This document shows, one piece after another, positions 1 to 8,021 of a stretch of DNA of 32,562 bases; position 1 is the stretch's first letter; each line of letters starts with the position of its first letter. Source of the DNA: Microcaldota archaeon (GTDB lineage Archaea; Micrarchaeota; Micrarchaeia; Anstonellales; SKW190); the NCBI GenBank assembly GCA_026414265.1, contig JAOAJI010000013.1, positions 1-32,562 of the forward strand. The letters are read 5' to 3'. The notes under the pieces are model-generated. The model searched no databases. It saw only the letters and a program-made list of their open reading frames with translations, and was not told the origin of the DNA. Both the position numbers and the translations under genes were made by a program.

Positions 1-1
1 A

Positions 2-448
2 ATAGATCTTTATGTTGATGGAGCAGATTCTTTATTCTCTGAACAAAAAGTTTGCATAAAGGGACGAGGAGGAGCGATGCTCAGAGAAAAAGTACTCGCT
101 TATGCTGCAAAAGAATTTATTCTACTAATAGAAGATTTTAAGTTCGAAAAAAAAGTAAAGATTCCTATAGAGGTATTACCATTTTCACTGAATTTCGTTT
201 ACGAAGAACTAAAAAAGTTCAATCTGAATCCTATAATTAGAACTTCTGATGGCAAACTGGGTCCTGTAGTTTCTGATAACAATAATTTCATCGTTGATAT
301 TTTACCAGAAGACTTTTATTACGATAACTTAGAAGAGCTAAACAATAAACTCATGAACATACCAGGCATAGTAGGTACAGGCATTTTCAAAAGAGACTTA
401 AAAGTCGTTAGCAATTTTGACGAAGAAATAAAAATGTTCGATGTTTGA
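2..448 (+). CDS. rpiA: Ribose-5-phosphate isomerase A, 3' part (5' end outside window)
   Basis: Interconverts ribose 5-phosphate and ribulose 5-phosphate in the cytosol. The reading frame is open from base 2 and runs through the ATG at 77, so that ATG is an internal methionine. The 148 visible residues begin with DLYVDGAD, followed by KGRGGAMLREK; these match the active-site blocks DGADE and KGGGGA..EK of RpiA, with the acidic pair, the lysine and the glutamate retained. The C-terminal part also fits: the PIEVLPF block, the VVSDNNNFIVDI block and the IPGIVGTGIF block. Full-length RpiA is about 220-230 residues, so roughly the first 75 are missing. Odd points: the glycine loop reads GRGG rather than GGGG, and GADE reads GADS. 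A shared origin with the family is well supported; full activity is assumed. Confidence 0.9.
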   Translation: MDLYVDGADSLFSEQKVCIKGRGGAMLREKVLAYAAKEFILLIEDFKFEKKVKIPIEVLPFSLNFVYEELKKFNLNPIIRTSDGKLGPVVSDNNNFIVDILPEDFYYDNLEELNNKLMNIPGIVGTGIFKRDLKVVSNFDEEIKMFDV

Positions 449-465
449 ATTTCGTAATTTAAATC

Positions 466-474
466 TTTATAATA
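466..474 (+). promoter_or_regulatory. TATA box for the beta-lactamase-fold nuclease gene
   Basis: TTTATAATA lies with its centre about 23 nt before the ATG at 493 and 32 nt before the ATG at 502. That spacing fits a leaderless archaeal transcript starting at or near 493. No Shine-Dalgarno-like sequence is seen between box and start. Confidence 0.5.
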
Positions 475-492
475 CTTCTCTGAGAATAAAAA

Positions 493-1515
493 ATGCATAC
501 TATGAAAATGTTTGACTACCTAGTTTTCAATGAAGAGAAAAAATTAGGGCTTGATTCAAGAGAAGGTAATATTATATTCATATCACATGCACATGCAGAC
601 CATGCGTATGCATATTCAAAAAAGATAAAGACTCTATGTTCAGCAGAGACAGCGGAAATACGAAGTTTTAACGGCAATGTTATAGATAAGAAAGAAGCAG
701 AGAACTATTTCAATATTGAGATAGAATTACTTAACGCTGGACACATGTTTGGAGCAAAACAATTGTTTGTCAAAGACAACTTAGCAGGTAAAAGCGTCTT
801 ATACACAGGAGATATCAGACTGAGAGACAATATCGTAACAAAAGGTGCAGAAACAAGACAAACAGACTCTCTTATAATAGACTGTACATATGGCTCTCCA
901 GAATATCTATTTCCAGAACCTTTTGAAGTCTACGAACAAATGAGGAAATTCTACATGAACGAAAAACCAGACATTTGTGTTTTTATGGGGTATCCTACAG
1001 GCAAAGCACAGGAACTTGTAAAATTTGTAAACGAATACATGAAAGAGATACCTGTTGTTGACACATACATTGCTAAAGTCTGTAGGATAATGAACAAATA
1101 TAACATGAAACTGGAGTTTTTAGAAACAACCTCAGAAGAAGGACTAGAAACTATGAAAAAAGGAAGATACATCGCTATAAGCTCTCCATTCTGGCACATC
1201 AAGAAAAACTTTCACTCACTGGCACAAAAGCTCAATAAGAAATGTGTTACTGTCTATGCAACAGGATGGGCTGTGAAAAAGGATTTGTCAAGGATATGCG
1301 ATAAGGCATTTCCTCTTTCAGACCACTGTGACTTTAATGAACTTGTAGAATTCGTTAAACTATGCAATCCAAAAAATGTGTATTGCAAATACGGTTTTAC
1401 CAGAGAGTTTGCGAATTACCTTAACAGATCAGGATATCGCGCAATACCATATGAAGAAACTAATGCAAAACAAACTACAACTCTTTTAGAAAATCAAATT
1501 AGTATTAAAGAGTAG
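493..1515 (+). CDS. Metallo-beta-lactamase-fold exonuclease (beta-CASP/Artemis-like)
   Basis: Predicted zinc-dependent nuclease acting on DNA or RNA. Metal-binding motifs of the fold are visible: HAHADH at residues 32-37, GHMFGA at 83-88, TGD at 105-107, and SDHCDF in the C-terminal third, followed by a block NPKNVYCKYGFTREFANYL like the end of beta-CASP exonucleases of the LigD-associated/mRNA 3'-end-processing type. At 340 residues it has the length of the short archaeal forms that lack KH domains. The start at 493 is placed by the TATA box at 466-474; 502 is an alternative. Its last 11 bases overlap the end of the convergent taw3 gene. The substrate cannot be read from sequence; a DNA-repair exonuclease is the usual annotation. 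Confidence 0.8.
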   Translation: MHTMKMFDYLVFNEEKKLGLDSREGNIIFISHAHADHAYAYSKKIKTLCSAETAEIRSFNGNVIDKKEAENYFNIEIELLNAGHMFGAKQLFVKDNLAGKSVLYTGDIRLRDNIVTKGAETRQTDSLIIDCTYGSPEYLFPEPFEVYEQMRKFYMNEKPDICVFMGYPTGKAQELVKFVNEYMKEIPVVDTYIAKVCRIMNKYNMKLEFLETTSEEGLETMKKGRYIAISSPFWHIKKNFHSLAQKLNKKCVTVYATGWAVKKDLSRICDKAFPLSDHCDFNELVEFVKLCNPKNVYCKYGFTREFANYLNRSGYRAIPYEETNAKQTTTLLENQISIKE

Positions 1516-2119
1516 AGAGAAATAAATTCAGAGATTTTTCAAGAGATTTAAGTTTTTGCAAATTCTTAGTCAACTTTGTCAAGCAAAGTTGTTCTAATTC
1601 ATTAACTGCATCGATGTTGATGATTAATTTTTGGTTAAAATAAACAGGCACCGAAAGGTATTGTGTTGATTGAAACTCTATCAATGGAAAGTTTTTTGTT
1701 TTCATTATGCCGAATCTTTTTATTCCTGACAACAATAGAAATTCCAACATTTTATTTGCGTAATAAATATCGTAAGCATAGAGATGCAATATGAACCCTT
1801 GAACATGTAAAAACAGGTTTCTATTTTCTAAATTTAGAGAAATAAATTCTTCTATTTTATTTTTTATTGATCCTTGAGGCCATACTGTATGAGATTTCCA
1901 ATAGATTGTAGCGTCTTTTTTTGAGTCTGTTATCTCAAGCAACATAACTCTACCTGAACAAGATGAAGAAGTAACATAGTATTTGGAATTATTTAGCATG
2001 TTCAAAATCTCTAGAATTGGTTCATCGACCTTATTTTGAACAATATGTTCTTTCAACTTTTCAAGCTTTTTTGCTTTCAAGTCTTTCCACTTCATGTCCT
2101 TATCTTTATCAGGTATCAT
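1505..2119 (-). CDS. taw3: Wybutosine biosynthesis methyltransferase Taw3 (TYW3 family)
   Basis: N4-methylates the 7-aminocarboxypropyl-demethylwyosine intermediate at G37 of tRNA-Phe, using SAM. The family signature SSCSGR is at residues 52-57, followed by WKSH at 74-77 and the conserved LHVQGFILHLYA and SGIKRFGIM blocks; 204 residues is normal for the archaeal protein. It is the last gene of a minus-strand run rtcB-guaA-taw3, 27 nt behind guaA. Its 3' end overlaps the convergent nuclease gene. Other wybutosine genes (trm5, taw1, taw2) are not in this window. Together with rtcB next door it gives the unit a tRNA-maturation flavour, though guaA lies between them. Confidence 0.88.
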   Translation of the reverse strand: MIPDKDKDMKWKDLKAKKLEKLKEHIVQNKVDEPILEILNMLNNSKYYVTSSSCSGRVMLLEITDSKKDATIYWKSHTVWPQGSIKNKIEEFISLNLENRNLFLHVQGFILHLYAYDIYYANKMLEFLLLSGIKRFGIMKTKNFPLIEFQSTQYLSVPVYFNQKLIINIDAVNELEQLCLTKLTKNLQKLKSLEKSLNLFLSTL

Positions 2120-2146
2120 AGCACGTCAATGCTTTTGCTCTTTATT

Positions 2147-2722
2147 TTATTTACAAAAATCTACGAAGTTCTGAAATATTCTTTGGCCTACTTTCGTGTG
2201 ATGCACTTCCGGATGAAACTGCACTCCGAAGATTGGTTTAGCTTCATGCTCTATAACTTCACAGATATTGTCAGGAACAGAAACTGCTGTGATGTGAAAG
2301 TTATCAGGTATTTCAGAAACTACGTCAAAATGAGAAGCCCAAGCATCAAAAGTATCTACTAATCCCGTTAAGAGTCTTGAGCTTTTAACAAGCTTGACTT
2401 GGATTAAACCATACTCCCCTTTTTTTCCTCTTTCCACTTTACCTCCAAACCTGTGTGAAATCAATTGATGGCCTAAACAAATACCCAAAATCGGGATATT
2501 CAAAGAGCCTTTTTTGGTTTCAGAAATTATTTGCTCACAAACACCATAATTTTCATTGACTACAGATGATGGACCTCCTGAAAATATTATGCCGTCGCAA
2601 TCATTTATTTCAGAAAAAGCGATGCTTTTGTTGACCAGTTTTGTATCAACATCTAAATCACGTAAATTTCTCCAAATCAGATGGGCATACTGACCTCCCA
2701 AGTCAAAAATAATGATTTTCAT
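2147..2722 (-). CDS. guaAA: GMP synthase, glutamine amidotransferase subunit A
   Basis: Provides ammonia from glutamine for amination of XMP to GMP. The class I amidotransferase triad is visible: Cys82 in GICLGHQ (80-86) and His170/Glu172 in the FHPEV block. At 191 residues it is only the glutaminase domain, which is the archaeal split arrangement; the ATP-pyrophosphatase partner (GuaB/GuaA2) is not in the window. It starts 4 nt after the stop of rtcB, and a GGCTGAT sequence inside the end of rtcB can serve as its ribosome site, so the two are probably co-transcribed and translationally coupled. Confidence 0.9.
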   Translation of the reverse strand: MKIIIFDLGGQYAHLIWRNLRDLDVDTKLVNKSIAFSEINDCDGIIFSGGPSSVVNENYGVCEQIISETKKGSLNIPILGICLGHQLISHRFGGKVERGKKGEYGLIQVKLVKSSRLLTGLVDTFDAWASHFDVVSEIPDNFHITAVSVPDNICEVIEHEAKPIFGVQFHPEVHHTKVGQRIFQNFVDFCK

Positions 2723-2726
2723 TGAA

Positions 2727-4181
2727 TCAGCCTTTTATGACAGCCACAGGAACATTTCTTGCTATCGGTAAACAGATGTTTGCACATCTGACAGCATCTA
2801 TAACAGCGTCAATGTCTTTGTAAGCTCCAGGAGCTTCTTCATAAATATTGTCCTTTTCTGTGGCTCTGACGTAGATACCTTTGGCCATCAATTCATTAGA
2901 TATGTCCCTTTTACTGAACTCTTCTTTTGCTTTATGTCTGCTCATTACCCTGCCTGCACCATGGCATGTCGAACCATATGTAAGCTCCATTGCAGTTTGA
3001 GTCCCTACTAACACATAACTGGCTGTGCCCATAGATCCAGGTATTATTACAGGTTGACCTGTTTCATAATACTTTTCTGGCAGTTCTTTCCTGTGTTTTG
3101 TGAAGGCACGAGTAGCACCCTTTCTGTGAACACAAACCTTCATTTTCTGCTTGTTGATTGTATGATCTTCAAATTTTGCTATGTTATGGCAGACGTCATA
3201 AACCAATTTAACATCAAGTTCATCGATACCAAAAACCTTGGAAAAGGCTTCTCTAACACCATACAACAAAAGCTGCCTATTACAGAAGGCATAATTTATT
3301 GCACAAGCCATGGCTTTCAAGTAGCTATTTGCCTCTTCAGTAGATAAGTGAGCATAAACCAATTCTTTATCCAAAATCTTGATAGAGTTCTTCGCTAAAT
3401 ACTTTTCAAATTTTTTCAAGTAATCAGAACATACTTGATGACCATATCCTCTAGAGCCTGAATGGATCATTATGCACACTTTACCTTGTTGTAGACCGAA
3501 AGAACTAGCAATGCTTTCGTCATAGATCTCTTTTATCTCTTGAACCTCTACAAAATGATTTCCAGAACCTATACTACCTACTTGGTCCTTGCCACGTTTC
3601 TTAGCTTCGTCACTCACATAATTAGGATCTGCATTAGGCATCCTTCCGTATTCTTCTATGCATTTTTTGTCTTCAGAGGTAGCAAACCCTGCTTTGATCA
3701 AATAATCAATGCCTTTTTCTGCTAATTCATCTAGCTCAGATTCTTTCAGGCGCAACTTCGCGCTTTTTGAGCCCAAACCTCCAGGAACGTTCTTGTACAG
3801 CTCATTAGTCAGTTCTTTGATTTTTTGCCTTACCTCTTCAATCTTTAAATCAACTACTGCCAATCTAACACCACAATTGATATCGTAACCAACTCCACCG
3901 GGAGAAACAATACCTTTATCCAAATCTTCAGCGTCAAAAGCCGCAACACCACCTATTGGAAAACCATAACCTTCATGGGCATCAGGCATGACGAAAACAG
4001 GTCCTACTAAACCAGGAAGTCTTGCAACATTACTCAATTGAACCAACGTTCTGTCTTTGGTTAATAACCCCAATAACTTTTCAGAAGAGATCACGTAAGC
4101 ATCCTGAAGTGTATTGTTTGCTTTTAATCGGTAAACACAGTTGGATACTTTTTCTAAACTATGATTGAAAGAATTATCCAC
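2727..4181 (-). CDS. rtcB: RNA-splicing ligase RtcB
   Basis: Joins 2',3'-cyclic phosphate and 5'-OH RNA ends, sealing spliced tRNA exons, through a GMP-histidine intermediate and Mn2+. Family blocks are all present: GGVGYDINCGVRL with Asp100 and Cys103, the GSGNHFVE block, the HSGSRGYGHQ block, GSMGTASYV, and HGAGRVMSR with the guanylylated His at residue 407. The C-terminus ends in PVAVIKG, as is typical. Length is 484 residues with no intein. The start is a GTG at 4181, chosen because GAGGTGA sits three bases upstream, the best Shine-Dalgarno in the window. It heads a minus-strand unit with guaA and taw3. Confidence 0.96.
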   Translation of the reverse strand: MDNSFNHSLEKVSNCVYRLKANNTLQDAYVISSEKLLGLLTKDRTLVQLSNVARLPGLVGPVFVMPDAHEGYGFPIGGVAAFDAEDLDKGIVSPGGVGYDINCGVRLAVVDLKIEEVRQKIKELTNELYKNVPGGLGSKSAKLRLKESELDELAEKGIDYLIKAGFATSEDKKCIEEYGRMPNADPNYVSDEAKKRGKDQVGSIGSGNHFVEVQEIKEIYDESIASSFGLQQGKVCIMIHSGSRGYGHQVCSDYLKKFEKYLAKNSIKILDKELVYAHLSTEEANSYLKAMACAINYAFCNRQLLLYGVREAFSKVFGIDELDVKLVYDVCHNIAKFEDHTINKQKMKVCVHRKGATRAFTKHRKELPEKYYETGQPVIIPGSMGTASYVLVGTQTAMELTYGSTCHGAGRVMSRHKAKEEFSKRDISNELMAKGIYVRATEKDNIYEEAPGAYKDIDAVIDAVRCANICLPIARNVPVAVIKG

Positions 4182-4184
4182 AAC

Positions 4185-4192
4185 GTCACCTC
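4185..4192 (-). promoter_or_regulatory. Strong Shine-Dalgarno for the GTG start of rtcB
   Basis: Read on the minus strand this is GAGGTGAC, three bases before GTG. It decides the start codon and implies a leadered transcript, unlike many genes around it that look leaderless. Confidence 0.75.
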
Positions 4193-4236
4193 TTCAAGAA
4201 CTTTGTCTGATGCTAAGTATTCACAATTTTAAAATG

Positions 4237-4251
4237 TATTTTATATAAAAG
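4237..4251 (-). promoter_or_regulatory. TATA box for the rtcB-guaA-taw3 unit
   Basis: On the minus strand CTTTTATATAAAATA lies about 60 nt before the rtcB start, giving a leader of about 35 nt that contains the Shine-Dalgarno. A second AT-rich element (CATTTTAAAAT, 4226-4236) is an alternative box. Confidence 0.5.
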
Positions 4252-4265
4252 TGATTTTATCAATA

Positions 4266-5003
4266 TCAGGAATGGTAGTCAAATGAAATAGAATAGCATT
4301 TCAAATCTTTATAACTCAGTAATTTTTTAAAGTCATCTAATACCGTAACTTTTACTATCAGCTCGCGCTCAACATCTCTTTCAACTATCTGGTCCAACAA
4401 ATTCGTACCTTTTTTTGATGCACCTGGAGTTGATTTGAGCTCAAGATAGAGCAGATCTACTTCTGAATTAATAGCAAATTCTAGATCATCTAAATTATGG
4501 ACTTTTAGAATGACTTCTTGTGAGTATGAATGCGCTTCATCTATAACATCAAGTAAATCAAATTCTTGATCATCAATCTGCTTTAAGTCCAATATAACTG
4601 CATCTCCGATTCCAAGCTGGGAATAATCCAACACAGGCCAATCCAGAATAGATATGTTATCAAGATTTTTAAGTCTGTTTAAAGAACTCAGAGAAGGCAG
4701 AGGATTAATTATATATGCTGATACATCAATCGCGTTGGTTTTAAAGTAGCTTAATGAATCAATTTCATACTTTTCAATTATATTATTAAAAATACTTGAC
4801 CTATCTAAAGTGGCAGGCAATACATCATGGAACTCAAGGAGTATGTTAAATTTAAGTTTCTGCCTGTTTTCATTCAATTTTTCGATTAAAGACCTCTTTT
4901 GATGCTTCTTGAATTCTTCTATTTCTAAGCCATCAAAAAATTTTGATTTAACTAAGTCTTTTATCAAGCTTACATAACTCTGTGACTCTGTTGAAACAGT
5001 CAT
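4266..5003 (-). CDS. Degenerate TrpC-like TIM-barrel protein, function unknown
   Basis: Not confidently recognised. The order of segments resembles indole-3-glycerol-phosphate synthase: FNILLEF (residues 52-58) at the position of the AEYKR strand, then IIEKYEIDSL, ISILDWPVLDYSQL (117-130) at the MKDF strand, IGDAVILDLKQI (132-143) at the GADTVLLI strand, and VILKVHNLDDLEFAINSEVDLLYLE (164-188) at the LIEI/INSRDL strands. On this alignment the catalytic lysines, the strand-6 glutamate (here Lys167) and the asparagine are lost, so it should not be an active TrpC. The start at 5003 (MTVSTES, 245 residues) is preferred over 5027 because a TATA box sits about 28 nt upstream. It is divergent from the DUF373 gene. 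A regulatory, scaffold or new enzymatic role is possible. Confidence 0.55.
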   Translation of the reverse strand: MTVSTESQSYVSLIKDLVKSKFFDGLEIEEFKKHQKRSLIEKLNENRQKLKFNILLEFHDVLPATLDRSSIFNNIIEKYEIDSLSYFKTNAIDVSAYIINPLPSLSSLNRLKNLDNISILDWPVLDYSQLGIGDAVILDLKQIDDQEFDLLDVIDEAHSYSQEVILKVHNLDDLEFAINSEVDLLYLELKSTPGASKKGTNLLDQIVERDVERELIVKVTVLDDFKKLLSYKDLKCYSISFDYHS

Positions 5004-5007
5004 AGTG

Positions 5008-5016
5008 ATTAAAAAG
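5008..5016 (+). promoter_or_regulatory. TATA box for the DUF373 gene
   Basis: ATTAAAAAG is centred about 28 nt before the ATG at 5040 and lies immediately next to the start codon of the divergent TrpC-like gene. The gene is probably leaderless. Confidence 0.5.
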
Positions 5017-5026
5017 TAAAGCAACA

Positions 5027-5037
5027 TAATTTTAAAC
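5027..5037 (-). promoter_or_regulatory. TATA box for the TrpC-like gene
   Basis: On the minus strand GTTTAAAATTA is centred about 28 nt before the ATG at 5003. It overlaps the alternative upstream ATG at 5027, which argues against that codon being the start. Confidence 0.5.
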
Positions 5038-5039
5038 GT

Positions 5040-6242
5040 ATGGAAAAAAGTAAGAAAAAATTGATAATTTGTGTTGACATAGATAACGATTTGTACGAGA
5101 AAGCAAAAATAGTAGGTCCGCTCATAGGCAGAAAAGCCAACCTAGAGGGAGCTGTTCAACTAGCATTGGCAGATCCAGAAGAAGTAGATTCGAATGTAAT
5201 ATTCTATGGCATAAAAATCTACGATGAACTGAGTGAATCAGAAGAAGTAGAAATAGTTACTTTAACTGGAGATAAAAGACTTGGAATAACTGCCAACATG
5301 ATCATAACAGAGCAACTGGAAAAAATTATTCAGCAATACAAACCACAGTCATGTATTTTCATATCCGATGGAAGAGCAGATGAAGAGATATTGCCAATAG
5401 TCAAATCCAGAGTGAAAATTGACGTGGTTAAAATAGTTGTCATGAAACAAGCAAAAGAACTGGAGAAAACATATTTCGTTTTATTGGAAAAGTTAAGAGA
5501 CCCTTATTACTCACGGATTGTTTTGGGCATACCTGCTCTTCTAATTTTATTGTATTCCTTGGCAGCTGTTTTTTCAATCAAATTAGAATACATAGCCATT
5601 TTGTTCAGCTTATATTTGATAGGAAAAACATTGGGTTTAGAGGATTACGTGATTTCAATATTCAGAGAACTGAAAGTTGATTTTCATAGACTGAGTTCAT
5701 TTCCGATATTTCTATCGATCCTGATAATTCTTGGGATAATCATAGTTGGAATAGACAATTATTTACAATCTTCTTCAATATTAAGCGCGCTGAAATCATT
5801 GTCCTATTTGCCTTTTGCTTTGATTTTCCTCTACATTGGAAAAATAATAGACAGTGTTGAAGCCAAAAACAAACTTGACCTGTTGAAATTTTCAAGGTTT
5901 TTTGTTTCTATAATGATAATCTGGACCATAATGATATCAGTAATTTACTGGCTTCTGAATGAAAAAGGGATAGAGATTGTAGTAGATAACATAATTCAAA
6001 TGTTTGGCTTGAGTATCGTTTCATTCTATAGTTTTGCTTTCATAAAAAACAGAGTAATTGAATCTATGGACTTGGAAAATAAAGAAGTCATAGGAACGAT
6101 AAGCGGTTACATCGGAAAAGTTCAAGGCATAAACAAAAAAAACAATTTGTTAATAATTAAAACGCCCTTAGGACAAGTAATTCAAATCAATATAGACTTT
6201 GTATCAACAATAAAAGACAATAGGATAATTATAAACTATTAG
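5040..6242 (+). CDS. DUF373 family archaeal membrane protein
   Basis: Function unknown; a widely conserved archaeal family. The N-terminal soluble domain (1-157) carries the family blocks CVDIDNDL, GPLIGRKANLEGA, LALADPEEVDSNVIF, IKIYDEL, FISDGRADEE and KLRDPYYSR. It is followed by about six hydrophobic helices (roughly 160-178, 183-198, 220-238, 250-269, 286-306, 318-336). A short soluble C-terminal domain rich in beta-strand-like sequence (350-400) ends the protein. The Asp-rich N-terminal region suggests metal or nucleotide binding, but this is a guess. It is divergent from the TrpC-like gene and followed 25 nt later by purB, so purB may be co-transcribed. Confidence 0.85.
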   Translation: MEKSKKKLIICVDIDNDLYEKAKIVGPLIGRKANLEGAVQLALADPEEVDSNVIFYGIKIYDELSESEEVEIVTLTGDKRLGITANMIITEQLEKIIQQYKPQSCIFISDGRADEEILPIVKSRVKIDVVKIVVMKQAKELEKTYFVLLEKLRDPYYSRIVLGIPALLILLYSLAAVFSIKLEYIAILFSLYLIGKTLGLEDYVISIFRELKVDFHRLSSFPIFLSILIILGIIIVGIDNYLQSSSILSALKSLSYLPFALIFLYIGKIIDSVEAKNKLDLLKFSRFFVSIMIIWTIMISVIYWLLNEKGIEIVVDNIIQMFGLSIVSFYSFAFIKNRVIESMDLENKEVIGTISGYIGKVQGINKKNNLLIIKTPLGQVIQINIDFVSTIKDNRIIINY

Positions 6243-6267
6243 GACATTATCATAAACTGTGATTTAT

Positions 6268-7581
6268 ATGAGCTTGGACAGATACTCAACTGAAATGTCA
6301 TCTCTTTTCTCTGAAGAATATAAGTATAAGACATGGGCAGAAGTAGAGATAGCGCTTCTCAAAGCCTATGTGAGATTGGGCATATTCAAAGAAGACGATG
6401 TAGATTTCCAAGAACTCGAAAAAGCAAAGGAAGAACTCGATCCTGCAAGGGTTAAAGAAATCGAAAAAGAGATTAACCATGACCTCATGGCAGTTGTAAA
6501 AGCTCTGAATGAAAAAGCACCTAAAAGCGGCAAATACTTACACGTAGGTGCAACAAGCTACGACATCGAAGATACTGCAACTGCTTTGATTTTCAAAAAA
6601 GCCTTTGAGTTGATATTGAAAGAATTGGATAATACTCTAAGTTTATTGAAGGAAAAAGCAAAAAAATTTGAAAACGTAATTTGTATAGGTAGAACACACG
6701 GACAACATGCAATACCTACCACTTACGGAATGAAATTTGCCTTATATTATCAGGATTTTATGAGGTGCAAGCAAAGGATAATTCATGCAAAAGAAAGAAT
6801 ACTTGTAGGAAAAATGAGCGGAGCAGTAGGAACGATGGCAGGATTCTTCGGCAAAGGAATAGAAATTGAACAAGAAGTCATGAAAGAACTGGGTCTGAAC
6901 TATGCAAAGATCTCTACACAGGTAGTACAAAGAGATGTACACGCAGAAGCCGTTTTTCTTTTGACATTAATATCATGTAACGCTGAAAAATTTGCTAAAG
7001 AGATCAGGAATCTGCAAAGAACAGAAATAGGCGAAGTTTTGGAAATGTTTGAAGAAAAACAAGTGGGTTCATCTACCATGCCTCATAAAAGGAATCCTCA
7101 TAAAGCAGAGAGAATCTGTTCTTTAGCAAAACTCATTAGAGCAAACATGAGCATTGCTCTAGAGAATATAGCTCTTGAACACGAAAGAGATTTGACGAAT
7201 TCAGCAAACGAAAGGTTCTTGTTCGCGCAACAATTCATTCTTACTCACTATGTTTTAAAGGAAGTAAATAAAATTCTGAAAAACATGAAGATTTACGAAC
7301 AAAAAGGTTTGGAGAATTTGTGGTTGACTAAAGGTCTGATATTCGCTGAAAGGGTTATGCTTGAACTGACTAAAAGAGGTATGAATAGACAAGAAGCACA
7401 TGAAGTTGTCAGAAAAATAGCACAAAATTGTTACGAATCAAAAGCAGAATTCAAAAAGCTCTTATCGGAAAATGCAATTGTCAGTAAGTATTTGAATAAC
7501 AAGGATCTTGAACAAATATTTGACGCTTATAACTATCTTGGAAATCACAAAGAGATCATAAAAAGGGCATTAGAAGATTAG
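6268..7581 (+). CDS. purB: Adenylosuccinate lyase
   Basis: Cleaves succinyl groups in purine synthesis (SAICAR to AICAR, adenylosuccinate to AMP). The superfamily signature GSSTMPHKRNP is intact, with the general-base region TSYDIEDTA and GRTHGQHAIPTT upstream. The protein has 437 residues from the ATG at 6268, which is preferred over an in-frame GTG at 6259 because that GTG forms part of a GTGAT ribosome site 4 bases upstream and the family normally begins just before the YSTEM/F block. It lies 25 nt downstream of the DUF373 gene on the same strand. With guaA subunit A and pyrH elsewhere in the window it shows a cell making nucleotides at least in part. Confidence 0.95.
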   Translation: MSLDRYSTEMSSLFSEEYKYKTWAEVEIALLKAYVRLGIFKEDDVDFQELEKAKEELDPARVKEIEKEINHDLMAVVKALNEKAPKSGKYLHVGATSYDIEDTATALIFKKAFELILKELDNTLSLLKEKAKKFENVICIGRTHGQHAIPTTYGMKFALYYQDFMRCKQRIIHAKERILVGKMSGAVGTMAGFFGKGIEIEQEVMKELGLNYAKISTQVVQRDVHAEAVFLLTLISCNAEKFAKEIRNLQRTEIGEVLEMFEEKQVGSSTMPHKRNPHKAERICSLAKLIRANMSIALENIALEHERDLTNSANERFLFAQQFILTHYVLKEVNKILKNMKIYEQKGLENLWLTKGLIFAERVMLELTKRGMNRQEAHEVVRKIAQNCYESKAEFKKLLSENAIVSKYLNNKDLEQIFDAYNYLGNHKEIIKRALED

Positions 7582-7588
7582 TTTTTTT
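7582..7588 (+). terminator. Possible U-tract terminator after purB
   Basis: A run of seven T directly follows the purB stop, with further T-rich runs over the next 30 bases inside the convergent HxlR gene. Archaeal termination often uses such tracts without a hairpin. Confidence 0.3.
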
Positions 7589-7595
7589 ACAAGTT

Positions 7596-7991
7596 TTATT
7601 CTATTTTTGCTTTCTGAGGCTCAGCGCATTCTAAATCATTGGAAAGAGATGAAGAAGCTAAATAAACTATTTTATTGTTTTCTATTCGCTTTGTGATTAA
7701 ACCTCTTTGCTCAAGCTCACGAAGCCTCATTGACAGCATCTTAGGAGTTATTTTCTTGAGTCTTCGCTGAATCTCGTTAAAGCGTGTTGCCCCTCTCATT
7801 ATTACTAGTAATATTTTTATTGACCATTTCTTCTCAAGCAAATCTAAGTTTTTTAGAAAAAAACAGTTAGAATAAGTATGGTTATTGAAACTGTTGTTCT
7901 TTTTAGAATTAATTTGGTAAGTTTTGATACTCACACTTTTCTCTGCATTTTTATTATCATCCAAAATTTGAGATCCTTGAGGTCCTTCCAT
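7596..7991 (-). CDS. HxlR-family winged-helix transcriptional regulator
   Basis: DNA-binding regulator. Residues 43-125 form the HxlR domain: Cys43, then LDLLEKKWSIKILLVIMRG, RFNEIQRRLKKITPKMLSMRLRELEQRGLI and the wing ending in IVYLAS. The cysteine at the domain start is in the position used for thiol or aldehyde sensing in HxlR/HypR-type regulators, so a redox or electrophile signal is possible. The first 40 residues are a polar extension unlike the usual compact family members (about 100-120 residues). A TATA-like element 24 nt upstream of 7991 suggests a leaderless transcript. The gene diverges from the KH-domain gene, and an 18-bp perfect palindrome between them is a candidate operator. 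Confidence 0.85.
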   Translation of the reverse strand: MEGPQGSQILDDNKNAEKSVSIKTYQINSKKNNSFNNHTYSNCFFLKNLDLLEKKWSIKILLVIMRGATRFNEIQRRLKKITPKMLSMRLRELEQRGLITKRIENNKIVYLASSSLSNDLECAEPQKAKIE

Positions 7992-8010
7992 AAAAACAAC
8001 CTAAAAAACT

Positions 8011-8020
8011 ATTTTAAAAG
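8011..8020 (-). promoter_or_regulatory. TATA box for the HxlR gene
   Basis: On the minus strand CTTTTAAAAT is centred about 24 nt before the start at 7991. It abuts the 18-bp palindrome at 8022-8039, in the place where BRE and upstream contacts would fall. Confidence 0.5.
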
Positions 8021-8021
8021 C

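Noticed and set aside
77-448. A separate 123-residue protein starting at the ATG at 77
   Set aside because: The frame is open upstream to the window edge and encodes RpiA active-site blocks; 77 is an internal methionine.
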